From Bryobacter sp. (lineage in GTDB: Bacteria > Acidobacteriota > Terriglobia > Bryobacterales > Bryobacteraceae), in the NCBI GenBank assembly GCA_022843625.1, contig JALHNH010000040.1:1-61422 (forward strand): 61,422 nucleotides of DNA. Reading direction: 5' to 3'. The notes under the pieces were generated by a model. It worked only from the letters and a program-made list of their open reading frames with translations, did no database searches and was not told the DNA's origin. A program made the position numbers and the translations under genes. Shown piece after piece: positions 7,920-15,993 of this stretch (the stretch's first letter is position 1; every line of letters begins with the position of its first letter).

Positions 7920-8321
7920 CTACCAAATCGTCTCAATCCCAGAGGCCCGAATCTGCCGGTCAGCGGTGACAAGCGGGAGCCCCAGTGCAAGAGCGGTTGC
8001 AGCGATGATGCGGTCGGGCAAATCTGGGACCCTGCTGCGTGGAATTTGCGCCAGCACCTTGGCTATAGCGAAATCCAATTTCACTGCCTCAATCGAAGAT
8101 GGAGTATCTAGAAGTGTCGCCTCGATGACCGAAAGCGTGTTTGGAGGAATCCGACTTTTCTCCAGCAGGTAAGTCGCTTCCACAAAACAGATAGTGGGCA
8201 TGTAAATTTTGTTACCCGAAGCAGAGGCTAAATCCATGGCATCTGCCGCCGATTGGGAAAGTCTGGGATCGTCCTGAAGATACCAAATGAGTGCATGGGT
8301 ATCTGTTACGACTGCACTCAT
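7920..8321 (-). CDS. PIN-domain toxin (VapC-like)
   Basis: Encodes 133 residues starting at MSAVVTDTHALIWYL. An upstream in-frame start at 8354 was rejected because the ATG at 8321 overlaps the antitoxin stop as ATGA. Motifs: VVTDTHALIWYLQDDPRLS, CFVEATYLLEKSRI, LPDRIIAATALALGLPLVTAD. All acidic sites look intact. It lies between repeats F and G on the minus strand. Confidence 0.88.
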   Translation of the reverse strand: MSAVVTDTHALIWYLQDDPRLSQSAADAMDLASASGNKIYMPTICFVEATYLLEKSRIPPNTLSVIEATLLDTPSSIEAVKLDFAIAKVLAQIPRSRVPDLPDRIIAATALALGLPLVTADRQIRASGIETIW

Positions 8322-8551
8322 TTGAAGAAGCGTTCGCGCGGGAAACTGCTCCACATTTCCTTACGCATCTCGCGAAAATCTTCAGCAGAAATGGAAAATC
8401 CGGAGTCCTTCAAAATACCGCGAACATTCTTTAAAGGTGGCTTGGGCTGTCCACCCAAAGACTTCACGAAGTCGAGAACTTTCAACTGTTTCTCGACAGG
8501 CAAATCCCGAAGTTCTGATACTACTGCCTCTTCGATTGCACTCGTGCTCAT
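8318..8551 (-). CDS. Antitoxin, DUF2281-like
   Basis: Encodes 77 residues: EEAVVSELRDLPVEKQLKVL followed by DFVKSLGGQPK, ending DFREMRKEMWSSFPRERFFK. The L-P-x-E-K-Q-x-x-V-L-D-F-V-x-S-L core is typical of DUF2281-type small proteins encoded before PIN toxins. It overlaps the toxin start by four bases. Its own ATG overlaps, on the opposite strand, the first base pairs of a zeta-toxin-like remnant at 8550, so the natural upstream region of this module has been cut away. Confidence 0.8.
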   Translation of the reverse strand: MSTSAIEEAVVSELRDLPVEKQLKVLDFVKSLGGQPKPPLKNVRGILKDSGFSISAEDFREMRKEMWSSFPRERFFK

Positions 8552-8714
8552 GCCGTTATCTTATCGTGCCGCAAGCGAAGACTTCAATCTCTTGCGTGTC
8601 TACGATAACAGTGGCTGGGGCAAAGCCCCAAGTCTTTTGCTTGAGTCTAGAGCAGGCAAAATCGTGTTCAGCCTCGACTTGCTACCGGACTGGTTGACTG
8701 AGGTCATGCGCTAA
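8550..8714 (+). pseudogene. C-terminal remnant of a zeta-toxin-like kinase
   Basis: A 54-residue open frame reads YRAASEDFNLLRVYDNSG, then APSLLLESRAGKIV and LLPDWLTEVMR. The combination L-x-R-V-Y-D-N-S-G, then P-x-L-L-L and a closing L-P-x-W-L is the usual C-terminal end of zeta-toxin-like P-loop proteins. The Walker A region and the rest of the kinase are absent. It begins exactly where the divergent antitoxin gene begins, and repeat G starts 37 bases after its stop. I read it as debris of another toxin-antitoxin module rather than a functional gene. Confidence 0.5.
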
Positions 8715-8751
8715 AGGATTCTACGATCAGCCAAGTTTTTGGATCAGCCCG

Positions 8752-9202
8752 GCGTGCACCTTGCAAAATCCCCTCTGCTGCCAGGCCGTCAAAATCTCGG
8801 TTTCTCCACCCGTAACAACAGCTGATGGGCGATGAAGCTGCGCAATGAACCAGCGGCGATGTATCAGCGGCGATGCATCCGCAAGATGAAAATCCCCAGC
8901 TTCCTCGAATTCCCACCTGCGTCAGCTCAACCCATCGAAGCCCTTCCAGGCAACATCCCGCCCCTCCGCTCGCCCGATCCACTCAGGTCGCAAGTATAGT
9001 CCGCCCCCATGCTCAGCACGCACCCGCAAGGTTAAATCCAGAGATACAGACTGGCTATCAGCTTCCATTTTCGCCACCCGCGTTTCTTGTTCGGCCTGGT
9101 ATGCACCTTGCAAAATCACCAATAAAATCAGGCCTTCGACGCACTGCGCTTCAACTCGAATCAGAAAATTCCCGCAACCGTCCAATCGAACATGGTCCCA
9201 GG
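8752..9202 (+). repeat. Dispersed direct repeat, copy G
   Basis: The longest copy: left end GCACCTTGCAAAATCCCCTC, then CAGGCCGTCAAAATCTCGG and a short tandem (AGCGGCGATGTATC followed by AGCGGCGATGCATC). After the core it has the E-type right end with TTGCAAAATCACCAATAAAA and CGTCCAATCGAACATGG. The left-end motif TGCAAAATC recurs inside the right end (about 9107-9120), as if units had been joined end to start. Confidence 0.85.
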
Positions 9203-9243
9203 CAAGACCCGCAGAATCCACCGTCGACGATCCACACCAGATC

Positions 9244-9450
9244 TCAACATCCCGGCAAAGCTCCATCCAAGCCGAAATAAGTGAGTTTCTCACCGCGATC
9301 CATTTGCTCTATCCCTCGATGAATCGCGGCAAGAGTTTCAGCCCTTTCCAATCGATTCGCAGTCAGCACTAATGCCTTCTTGTTCTTTCCGTCAATTCTG
9401 ACCAAAACGGCAGTTCCAACAGGGCTGAACATGGATTCACGACAATTCAA
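9244..9450 (-). CDS. Small protein, possible orphan antitoxin
   Basis: Encodes 68 residues with a TTG start. The start is supported by AAGGAG nine bases upstream on the minus strand. The sequence AAIHRGIEQMDRGEKLT resembles the helix-plus-D-x-G segment of small addiction-module proteins, but I cannot place it in a family. No toxin gene lies beside it. It sits just beyond repeat G at the right edge of the array. Confidence 0.4.
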   Translation of the reverse strand: MNCRESMFSPVGTAVLVRIDGKNKKALVLTANRLERAETLAAIHRGIEQMDRGEKLTYFGLDGALPGC

Positions 9451-9891
9451 AATCTCTATCTCCTTTCCTTCCCAACGTTTCCTGCGCCTTTCTAACCCAC
9501 CCCGCTAGCCTATCTGCCATCTTCAATCGGGGTAGGCTCGCGCCACCCCATCAGTTCTTTGACAATTAGCCATCGGCTTTACCCTCCGCGGGAGGCCACG
9601 CCATACGTGTGCCTCCCGGTCTTCCATCCGCTTCGATGCCCCTGAAAGAGTAAAAATTCTCCAGAACAGAATCAAACCCCAACCCGCATTATCTCTTTTA
9701 CAATCAAGCGGATGGAAACCCTTTTTTCGCATTTATCATCGATCATTCGGGGCTCACCCACCGACGCTACACAGACTTGCAAGGACCCCTTTCAATGCAG
9801 ACTCTTCCTTTAGAACCGAGATTCCAGCCTTCGGACAAGCTCGGGAATTCCGAATTATGAATTTCCGCGGTGAGGTGATACTGGTCGACCA
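9451..9891. other. Intergenic stretch without a convincing gene
   Basis: About 440 bases. Short open frames on both strands have no recognisable motifs or good start contexts. The only clear structure is an inverted repeat at 9589-9618, listed separately. Confidence 0.5.
9589..9618. other. Inverted repeat (stem-loop)
   Basis: Perfect 8-base arms CGGGAGGC and GCCTCCCG are separated by 14 bases. No T-run follows on either strand, so it is not an obvious intrinsic terminator. Confidence 0.5.
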
Positions 9892-10224
9892 TCAAACTCC
9901 ACAACGTGGCCTGCCGATTGAATTACGCTGGAATGGATTTCCCACCGTCACATCTTCGTCCCAACCAGCAGTCTCACTCAAAAGACTCTCTTTCCATCCC
10001 TCATCCCAGTCCCGGCGTGCCTTATCGGACTCCCATAAGTGAATGACAAAAGGTCTGAAGATCGAATCGAGGTCCGCACTCGAAGAAATAGTAGAAAAAA
10101 TCCCGGTTGCTTCGAGGCATGGGTAGAACTCGGCCATGCGCAGGTCTTCCTCGATGACAATGACGTCGCTGCCGATTCTCTCCGCAAGGCCCTGCCCATC
10201 AACTAAACCCCAGCACCAGCCCAC
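9892..10224 (-). CDS. Hypothetical protein, doubtful
   Basis: An open frame of up to 110 residues with a GTG start three bases after the epimerase stop. The composition is protein-like (SDVIVIEEDLRMAEFYPCLE; FRPFVIHLWESDKARRDWDE) with mixed charge and aromatics. I know no family for it. It may be a small second gene of the epimerase transcript or a gene fragment. Confidence 0.3.
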   Translation of the reverse strand: MGWCWGLVDGQGLAERIGSDVIVIEEDLRMAEFYPCLEATGIFSTISSSADLDSIFRPFVIHLWESDKARRDWDEGWKESLLSETAGWDEDVTVGNPFQRNSIGRPRCGV

Positions 10225-10227
10225 AAG

Positions 10228-11757
10228 CTACCGGTGACCCTGAACCTGAACCTCGGTTTCCATCTCTTTCCATTCCTGCGCATCCTTTCTCTCGCCATGT
10301 TTGCGCGTCACAACCATCTCCCGAATCCATTCCTCCACGCCCTCCACCTCGTCCTCCGGCACCTGGCCCAGCTCTTCCTGCACTTCCTCCGTGCTCCCTC
10401 CGCTGATCTCCACAGCCCGCTCCACTACCGTCCTCCAGGTCCAGTTCTGCGCTGCCTCTCCACCGCCCTGCATCGCTACCCAATCCAGCATCGTCGCCGC
10501 CCGCGCAAAAAGCGTCACTCCAAATTCCAGCGTCCCCCGGCTCGTCTCCTGGCTCCAGAACCGCACTACCCCGGCCAGCGGATGCCCACGCAACGTAGCA
10601 AACGTAACACTGCACGGCGTAACTTCTTCCACTCGGATCTGTATGTTCCCCCGCAACGGCAACGCCGCCGTCAAACTCGTACCCTTCACCACCTCCTGCG
10701 AAGCCCCCGCTTCGGCGTCAAATTCAATCGGCATCAGCTCCGTACACTGCTTCCGGAATTCCGCCATCAAGGCTTCCGCGCTCATTCGCGACCCCCGAAT
10801 CTCCGCCCGGAATCGCTTCCGTTCCAGCTGTCCCACTCCTTCCCCCGGCTCCTGTTCCAACTGCAGATCCGCCAGCACCTTCAACCCGCTTGCCAGCGTC
10901 GTCGCCTCCAGCCCAAACACCCGCTCCATCGCATTCTTCTCCGGCGGCTCAATCACACTCTGCTCCAGAATCATCTGATATTGCGATTCGTTGATCGGAA
11001 ACGGCACCCCCAGACCCTGCGCCGCACGCACCGTAAATCCAGCCAGAAACTCCGGTACCCGCAGCCGAAGCGGGCTCCTTCCCGTCAGCTCCTCCAGCCG
11101 GTCCAGCAGGTCGTTCGCACTCGTCACTTCCTCCCCTGCCACCTCATAAACATCCTGAAAGACATCGCTTTCCACCGCACGCCGCAACGCCTTGCCCAAA
11201 TCCTGATACCAAACCGGCTGAAACGGTTGAGTCCCGTCCCCAATCATCGGTATGGCAGGCAGCGTGCGCTGCAACTTGAGTAGCTGGGATATCACCTCGT
11301 CCCCGGGCCCATACACGTTCCCCGGGCGCACAATCGCCCACACTCCCGCATACCTGCAAACCAGTTCCTCCCCTGCATATTTCGACTTGTGATAAGCCGA
11401 CGCACCCCGTTCCGCCCCCAGCGAAGAAACATAGACAAACTTGGGGCACCCCGCACGAGTCGCCTCCGCCAGCATGTTTTTCGTGCCTCCCACATTCACG
11501 TTTTCAAACGTGATATCGGGCAAAACCTCATTGATAATCCCCGAGATATGCACCACCGCATCACACCCCGCAGCCGCGCCCTTCAACTGGTTGACGCTCG
11601 TGACATCGGCCTCAAACGGGTCCACCCCGGCAGGCCAGGCCCGCGAAGCTGCCTCGGCATGTCGGGAAAGCATCCTTACCTGATGGCCAGCCGCCAACAA
11701 TTCCGGAATCAGCCCCGCGCCAATCACGCCAGAGCCACCAGTTACTAAAACGCGCAT
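10228..11757 (-). CDS. NAD-dependent epimerase/dehydratase fused to a DUF1990-like C-terminal domain
   Basis: Encodes 509 residues from MRVLVTGGSGVIGAGL; six extra upstream codons to 11775 are unnecessary. Residues 1 to about 300 are an extended SDR of the NDUFA9/YwnB-like type: Rossmann motif TGGSGVIG, an SSLGA strand end, and YHKSKYAGEE with the catalytic Y-x-x-x-K. From about 330 to 475 a second domain reads GHPLAGVVRFW and GTLEFGVTLFAR. The G-H-P-x-x-G-x-x-R-F piece resembles DUF1990. The tail is highly charged. The substrate is unknown; such proteins are usually soluble quinone- or lipid-linked reductases. It is preceded on the other strand by the chimeric remnant at 11856. Confidence 0.75.
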   Translation of the reverse strand: MRVLVTGGSGVIGAGLIPELLAAGHQVRMLSRHAEAASRAWPAGVDPFEADVTSVNQLKGAAAGCDAVVHISGIINEVLPDITFENVNVGGTKNMLAEATRAGCPKFVYVSSLGAERGASAYHKSKYAGEELVCRYAGVWAIVRPGNVYGPGDEVISQLLKLQRTLPAIPMIGDGTQPFQPVWYQDLGKALRRAVESDVFQDVYEVAGEEVTSANDLLDRLEELTGRSPLRLRVPEFLAGFTVRAAQGLGVPFPINESQYQMILEQSVIEPPEKNAMERVFGLEATTLASGLKVLADLQLEQEPGEGVGQLERKRFRAEIRGSRMSAEALMAEFRKQCTELMPIEFDAEAGASQEVVKGTSLTAALPLRGNIQIRVEEVTPCSVTFATLRGHPLAGVVRFWSQETSRGTLEFGVTLFARAATMLDWVAMQGGGEAAQNWTWRTVVERAVEISGGSTEEVQEELGQVPEDEVEGVEEWIREMVVTRKHGERKDAQEWKEMETEVQVQGHR

Positions 11758-11855
11758 ATCCGTCCTCTCCAGCATGAGAGCAACTCTCAGCGAAATGTTT
11801 CATTACGCTTTCAAAAGTCCCCCCCATTCCCATTTGGCTGTACTAGAAAGCTGCA

Positions 11856-12135
11856 GTGAGCAGTTCATACGATGCGGTCATCGTCGGATCGGGTCCCAAC
11901 GGTCTGCCCGCCGCCATCCACCCGGTGAGCCTGGTCTCCCCGCTCTTCGCCGTCACCCCTGAAATTGCGACCCAATCTGGTCTGCTGCGTCGGGACTGGC
12001 AGCGCAAAGGACATACGCTTTCCTACACCGACGTGACGATTGCTGCCGTTGCCATTGCTCACGGCCTCGCTTGAATCACTGATAATCGCAAGCACTTTCC
12101 CATGCCAGAGCTGAACCTCTTTCCATTGCCGCCAG
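11856..12135 (+). pseudogene. Chimeric remnant: FAD-oxidoreductase N-terminus joined to a PIN-toxin C-terminus
   Basis: The first 20 codons read MSSSYDAVIVGSGPNGLPAA, the dinucleotide-binding start of phytoene-desaturase-like FAD enzymes. Within 40 codons the frame switches to RRDWQRKGHTLSYTDVTIAA, a late PIN-domain segment. A stop follows at 12072-12074. After a frameshift the PIN sequence resumes as TDNRKHFPMPELNLFPLPPA at about 12077-12136, the usual end of a VapC protein. So two unrelated gene fragments are spliced and then frameshifted. It cannot make a working protein of either kind. Confidence 0.65.
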
Positions 12136-12136
12136 C

Positions 12137-12463
12137 CCCATGCGTAAGCGTGTGGATCCCAACCCGGTAACGGGGTTTGCAAGTGCCTCCTCGAGGATGA
12201 GCCAATGAGGCCCCTCCAAAACACCCGCCTGTCGGAAGCTTGGGCCGTGCTGGAAAACAGAAGAAACCCAGTTGAGGAACAAAACCCGGTTTCCCGCGAA
12301 GAAGTCCAGCGTTTTGTTCTATCCGTTCTACCTTCGGCCAATCAATTGAAATCAACAACTTGCAGAGATCTAACGACATCCGTGTGTCACGTCTTTGACA
12401 CAGGCTAAAATAAAGCGCTAAACTAGTGAAGTTGACTTTTTTTATGAGGGAGACCCGAAACGT
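12137..12463. other. Intergenic stretch upstream of rplM
   Basis: About 330 bases between the PIN remnant and rplM. No convincing gene. The right part holds the rplM promoter region; the left part is probably decayed sequence. Confidence 0.5.
12395..12423 (+). promoter_or_regulatory. Possible sigma-70 promoter of the rplM operon
   Basis: A perfect TTGACA (12395-12400) lies about 60 bases before rplM. The best spaced -10 (17-base gap) is the weak CTAAAC; TAAAAT at 12406-12411 is a better -10 but would need a different -35. Some promoter is expected here, but the exact elements are uncertain. Confidence 0.4.
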
Positions 12464-12901
12464 ATGAAAACTTACGTACCCTCCGGAAAAGACGTCAGTC
12501 GTAATTGGCACATCATCGATGCAGAAGGCGCCACTCTTGGCCGTCTGGCTACCAAAGCCGCTCGCATCCTGATGGGTAAACACAAACCGACCTATACGCC
12601 TTATCTGGATCAAGGCGATCACGTGATCGTCATTAATGCTGCAAAAGTGCGCCTCACCGGTAACAAAACCGAGCAGAAGGTTTACTACTACCACACTGGT
12701 TATCCAGGTGGTTTGAAGTCAACCGGCGCAAAGAAGATGCAAGACACCAAACCCACTCGCATGATCGAGCTGGCTGTTAAGGGCATGTTGCCCAAGAACA
12801 CCCTCGGCAAGCATATGGGCAAGAAACTGAAAGTGTATGCGACAGATCGCCATCCGCACCAGGCACAGAAGCCTGAAGCGCTGGCCCTGGTTGCGTCCTA
12901 A
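12464..12901 (+). CDS. rplM: 50S ribosomal protein L13
   Basis: Encodes 145 residues, normal length. The start is MKTYVPSGKDVSRNWHIIDA, then the L13 signature region GRLATKAARILMGKHKPTY and KMQDTKPTRMIELAVKGMLP with NTLGKHMGKKLKVY near the end. It is an early assembly protein of the large subunit. It lies 19 bases before rpsI, the universal rplM-rpsI order, and begins the translation operon 12464-16568. Confidence 0.98.
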   Translation: MKTYVPSGKDVSRNWHIIDAEGATLGRLATKAARILMGKHKPTYTPYLDQGDHVIVINAAKVRLTGNKTEQKVYYYHTGYPGGLKSTGAKKMQDTKPTRMIELAVKGMLPKNTLGKHMGKKLKVYATDRHPHQAQKPEALALVAS

Positions 12902-12920
12902 GGACTAAGAAAGGTATTCA

Positions 12921-13316
12921 GTGGCTGCTTTAACTCAATTTATTGGAACCGGACGCCGCAAGCGCTCGACCGCTCGCGTATTCTTGCGTCCTGGTAAGGG
13001 CGACATTACCGTCAACCACCGCGCCCTCGAGCAATACTTCCATACGGAAACCGCCCGTGCCACGGTGCGGCAACCCTTGCTTGCCACCGAGACGGCCGAC
13101 AAGTTTGATGCACTCATCCTTGCCGACGGCGGTGGCTTTACGGGTCAAGCTGAGGCCTGCCGGCTAGGTGTGGCGCGCGCGTTGCTCGAATTCGACCTCG
13201 AACTCCGTCCCAAGCTGAAAGAGCTTGGTATGCTCACTCGCGATCCTCGCGAACATGAGCGTAAAAAGTACGGACAAAAAGGTGCTCGCAAGCGCTTCCA
13301 GTTCTCCAAGCGTTAA
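12921..13316 (+). CDS. rpsI: 30S ribosomal protein S9
   Basis: Encodes 131 residues with a GTG start 19 bases after rplM, preceded by AAGAAAGG. The N-terminal FIGTGRRKRSTARVFLRPG and the basic C-terminus KYGQKGARKRFQFSKR are the S9 hallmarks; the C-terminal tail reaches the P-site tRNA. Full length. A 69-base gap follows before rpsB. Confidence 0.98.
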   Translation: MAALTQFIGTGRRKRSTARVFLRPGKGDITVNHRALEQYFHTETARATVRQPLLATETADKFDALILADGGGFTGQAEACRLGVARALLEFDLELRPKLKELGMLTRDPREHERKKYGQKGARKRFQFSKR

Positions 13317-13385
13317 TTCGCTCTGGTTTTCTGAACCATTTAAGATTGCATCATTGCTGTTTAATTACAGAGCAAAGGACTTGTC

Positions 13386-14315
13386 ATGCCCTCGATTTCC
13401 ATGAAAGAACTGCTCGAAGCAGGCGTTCACTTCGGGCACCAGACGAAACGCTGGAATCCAAAGATGAAAGAATATATCTTTGGCGAACGCAACGGAATTT
13501 ACATCATCGACCTACAGAAGACGCTGAAGCTCTTCAAGGACGCCATGCGCTTTGTAGGCGAAATGGCTGCCCAGGGTAAGAACGTCATGTTCGTCGGTAC
13601 CAAGCGACAGGCTCAGGAAGCGATCGCTGAAGAAGCTACGCGCTGCGGGATGTACTACATCAATAACCGCTGGCTCGGTGGCCTTCTCACCAACTTCCTC
13701 ACTGTCAAAGGTTCGATCAAGCGCTTGCGCGAACTCGAAACCATGTCGACAGAAGGGACCTGGGGCAGCCGCTCGAAGAAGGAAATTTCCCGCCTCGAAC
13801 GTGAGCGTAAGCATTTGTCGCAAAACCTCGCCGGTATCAAAGACATGCCCGGTCTTCCGGACCTGATCTTTGTCGTCGATTCCTCAAAAGAGTCGATTGC
13901 CGTCAAGGAAGCCAAGCGCCTCGGTATCCCCGTTGTTGGTGTTGTTGACACGAATTGCGATCCCGACGAAGTGGATTACGTGATCCCCGGCAACGATGAC
14001 GCCCTCCGCGCCATCAAGCTCTTCACCTCGAAGATCGCTGATGCCGTGATCGAAGGCCGCGCCCTTGCCACCGAACACGACTTCACCGCCGTCGTTCAGG
14101 ACAACACCGAAGAAGAATCCTCTTCCTCGATTGATATGAGCAGCTACGCACAGTACGTCGATCCCAAGTATTCAGAAGAGCTGATGAGCGAAACTCTCAT
14201 CATCAACGATCTGGATTTGCCTTCGATGTCTCTGCCCAAGAAGGCTCCTGAAGTCGAAGAAGCCCCTGCCGCAGAAACGCCGGCCGCAGAAGCCCCGGTC
14301 GCCAAGGCTGAGTAA
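13386..14315 (+). CDS. rpsB: 30S ribosomal protein S2
   Basis: Encodes 309 residues. S2 features: ISMKELLEAGVHFGHQTKRW, KMKEYIFGERNGIYIIDLQK, CGMYYINNRWLGGLLTN and PVVGVVDTNCDPDEVDYVIP. It is longer than the usual 240-260 residues because of a C-terminal tail (from about 235) rich in Glu, Ala and Pro (VEEAPAAETPAAEAPVAKAE). It is followed by tsf after 56 bases. Confidence 0.98.
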   Translation: MPSISMKELLEAGVHFGHQTKRWNPKMKEYIFGERNGIYIIDLQKTLKLFKDAMRFVGEMAAQGKNVMFVGTKRQAQEAIAEEATRCGMYYINNRWLGGLLTNFLTVKGSIKRLRELETMSTEGTWGSRSKKEISRLERERKHLSQNLAGIKDMPGLPDLIFVVDSSKESIAVKEAKRLGIPVVGVVDTNCDPDEVDYVIPGNDDALRAIKLFTSKIADAVIEGRALATEHDFTAVVQDNTEEESSSSIDMSSYAQYVDPKYSEELMSETLIINDLDLPSMSLPKKAPEVEEAPAAETPAAEAPVAKAE

Positions 14316-14371
14316 GCCCGAAACGACTAACAGTTCTGTAACTGAACCACGAAAGGGATAAGTGTAACTAT

Positions 14372-15271
14372 ATGGCAGAAGTAACTGCACAACTGGTAAA
14401 AACCCTGCGCGAGCGCACTGGTGCGGGCATGATGGAATGCCGCAACGCACTGGTTGAAGCAAACGCAAATCTGGACGATGCTGAAGTAGTGTTGCGTAAG
14501 CGTGGCGCTGCGGCTGCCGCAAAGAAGTCCACCCGCTCGGCTAAACAAGGTCTGATCGTAATCGACATCGCTGCAAACGGTCTTTCGGCCGTAGTCATCG
14601 AAGTCAACTGCGAATCCGACTTCGTAGCCCGCACCGACGACTTTCAGGCCTTCGCCGCCGACCTTGCCGCTCATGTGGCGAATTCACCGGCAAGCACCGT
14701 TGACGCCATCATGGCTGAAGCGTTTTCGAAAGACCCTGGCCAGACCGTCAACGACCTGGTCAAGAGCAAGATCGCCAAGCTTGGTGAGAACATCGTTCTC
14801 GCCCGCTTTGAACGTATCTCGGTGGCATCCGGCGCGATCTCCAGCTACATCCACCCTGGCAGCCAGCTCGCTGTCGCTGTCGCGCTCACCAGCCCGGCCG
14901 GCGCAAGTGAAGAACTGGTTGCTCTCGGTAAGGATCTGGCCATGCAGATTGCCGCCGCCGACCCCAAGTACATCCGTCGTGATCAGGTTGATCCCGCCCA
15001 CCTTGCCAAAGAAGCGGACATTGCCCGCGACCGCGCCAAGAACGAAGGCAAGCCTGAGAAGATCCTGGACAAGATCGTTGAAGGCCGGCTCTCCAAGTTC
15101 TACGAAGAAGTTTGCCTCGTTGAGCAGCCTTTCATCAAGGACAACGGCGTCACGGTAACCGAGCTTATCGCACAGAAGAGCAAGTCTACTGGTGGCAGCA
15201 TCGAAGTTGCCCAGTTCATCCGCTTCAAAGTCGGCGAGACCCAGTCCAGCGAAGAACCGGCAGCGGAATAA
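14372..15271 (+). CDS. tsf: Elongation factor Ts
   Basis: Encodes 299 residues. The N-terminal UBA-like domain contains LVKTLRERTGAGMMECRNAL; the core contains NCESDFVARTDDF, the T-D-F-V-A-type motif that contacts EF-Tu. It exchanges GDP for GTP on EF-Tu. The length suggests two core subdomains, as in E. coli. It is five bases before pyrH in the usual rpsB-tsf-pyrH-frr order. Confidence 0.98.
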   Translation: MAEVTAQLVKTLRERTGAGMMECRNALVEANANLDDAEVVLRKRGAAAAAKKSTRSAKQGLIVIDIAANGLSAVVIEVNCESDFVARTDDFQAFAADLAAHVANSPASTVDAIMAEAFSKDPGQTVNDLVKSKIAKLGENIVLARFERISVASGAISSYIHPGSQLAVAVALTSPAGASEELVALGKDLAMQIAAADPKYIRRDQVDPAHLAKEADIARDRAKNEGKPEKILDKIVEGRLSKFYEEVCLVEQPFIKDNGVTVTELIAQKSKSTGGSIEVAQFIRFKVGETQSSEEPAAE

Positions 15272-15276
15272 CTCAT

Positions 15277-15993
15277 ATGCCAAGCTACCGGCGCATCGTC
15301 TTGAAGCTCTCGGGCGAAGTCATGGCCGGCCCGCAAGGCTTTGGCATTGACAATGACCGTGTGAATGCATTTGCCGAAGAAATCTCGGAAGTGCACAAGC
15401 AGGGCATTGAAATTGGTTTAGTGGTGGGCGGCGGAAACATCTTCAGGGGTGTTAGCGCCGCCGCCAAATCCATGGACCGGGTCAGCGCCGATCACATGGG
15501 CATGCTTGCCACCGTCATCAACGGTTTGGCCCTCCAGGACGCTCTCGAGCGTGCCGGCTCTCCCACGCGTCTGATGACCGCCATCCAGATGGCTGCCGTG
15601 GCTGAACCCTACATCCGCCGCCGTGCGATGCGCCACCTTGAAAAAGGCCGCATTGTTCTGTTTGCCGCCGGTACCTCCAACCCCTTCTTTTCAACCGACT
15701 CCGGTGCTGCTCTGCGCGCTCTTGAGATCCATGCTCAGATTTTGGCCAAGGCTACCAAAGTCGATGGGGTATACGACAAGGATCCGATGAAGCATGACGA
15801 CGCCATCAGATACTCAACAATCTCTTATACTGAAGTTTTAGCCAAAGGACTGCGGATCCTCGACGCGAGTGCCGTCGCAATGTGCCGCGACAACAGCTTG
15901 CCCATTTCAGTCTTCAATTCCAACGTCCGTGGCAATATAATGCGAATGGCTCTTGGAGAGCCAATTGGAACCCTGATTCACGAGCCAAAATGA
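15277..15993 (+). CDS. pyrH: Uridylate kinase (UMP kinase)
   Basis: Encodes 238 residues, normal length. Motifs: RIVLKLSGEVMAGPQGFGID at the N-terminus, VVGGGNIFRGV, ADHMGMLATVINGLAL and FAAGTSNPFFSTDSGAALRA. It phosphorylates UMP to UDP; bacterial PyrH is a hexamer of the amino-acid-kinase fold. Its stop overlaps the frr start (ATGA at 15990-15993). Confidence 0.98.
   Translation: MPSYRRIVLKLSGEVMAGPQGFGIDNDRVNAFAEEISEVHKQGIEIGLVVGGGNIFRGVSAAAKSMDRVSADHMGMLATVINGLALQDALERAGSPTRLMTAIQMAAVAEPYIRRRAMRHLEKGRIVLFAAGTSNPFFSTDSGAALRALEIHAQILAKATKVDGVYDKDPMKHDDAIRYSTISYTEVLAKGLRILDASAVAMCRDNSLPISVFNSNVRGNIMRMALGEPIGTLIHEPK

Noticed and set aside
1..9202. Chromosomal integron with attC sites
   Set aside because: The repeats are too long, lack paired RYYYAAC/GTTRRRY arms, genes inside face both ways, and no integrase is in the window.
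10234..11283. 349-residue plus-strand open frame
   Set aside because: It is the mirror of the epimerase gene and rich in Arg, His, Leu and Pro, as expected from antisense of high-GC coding sequence.
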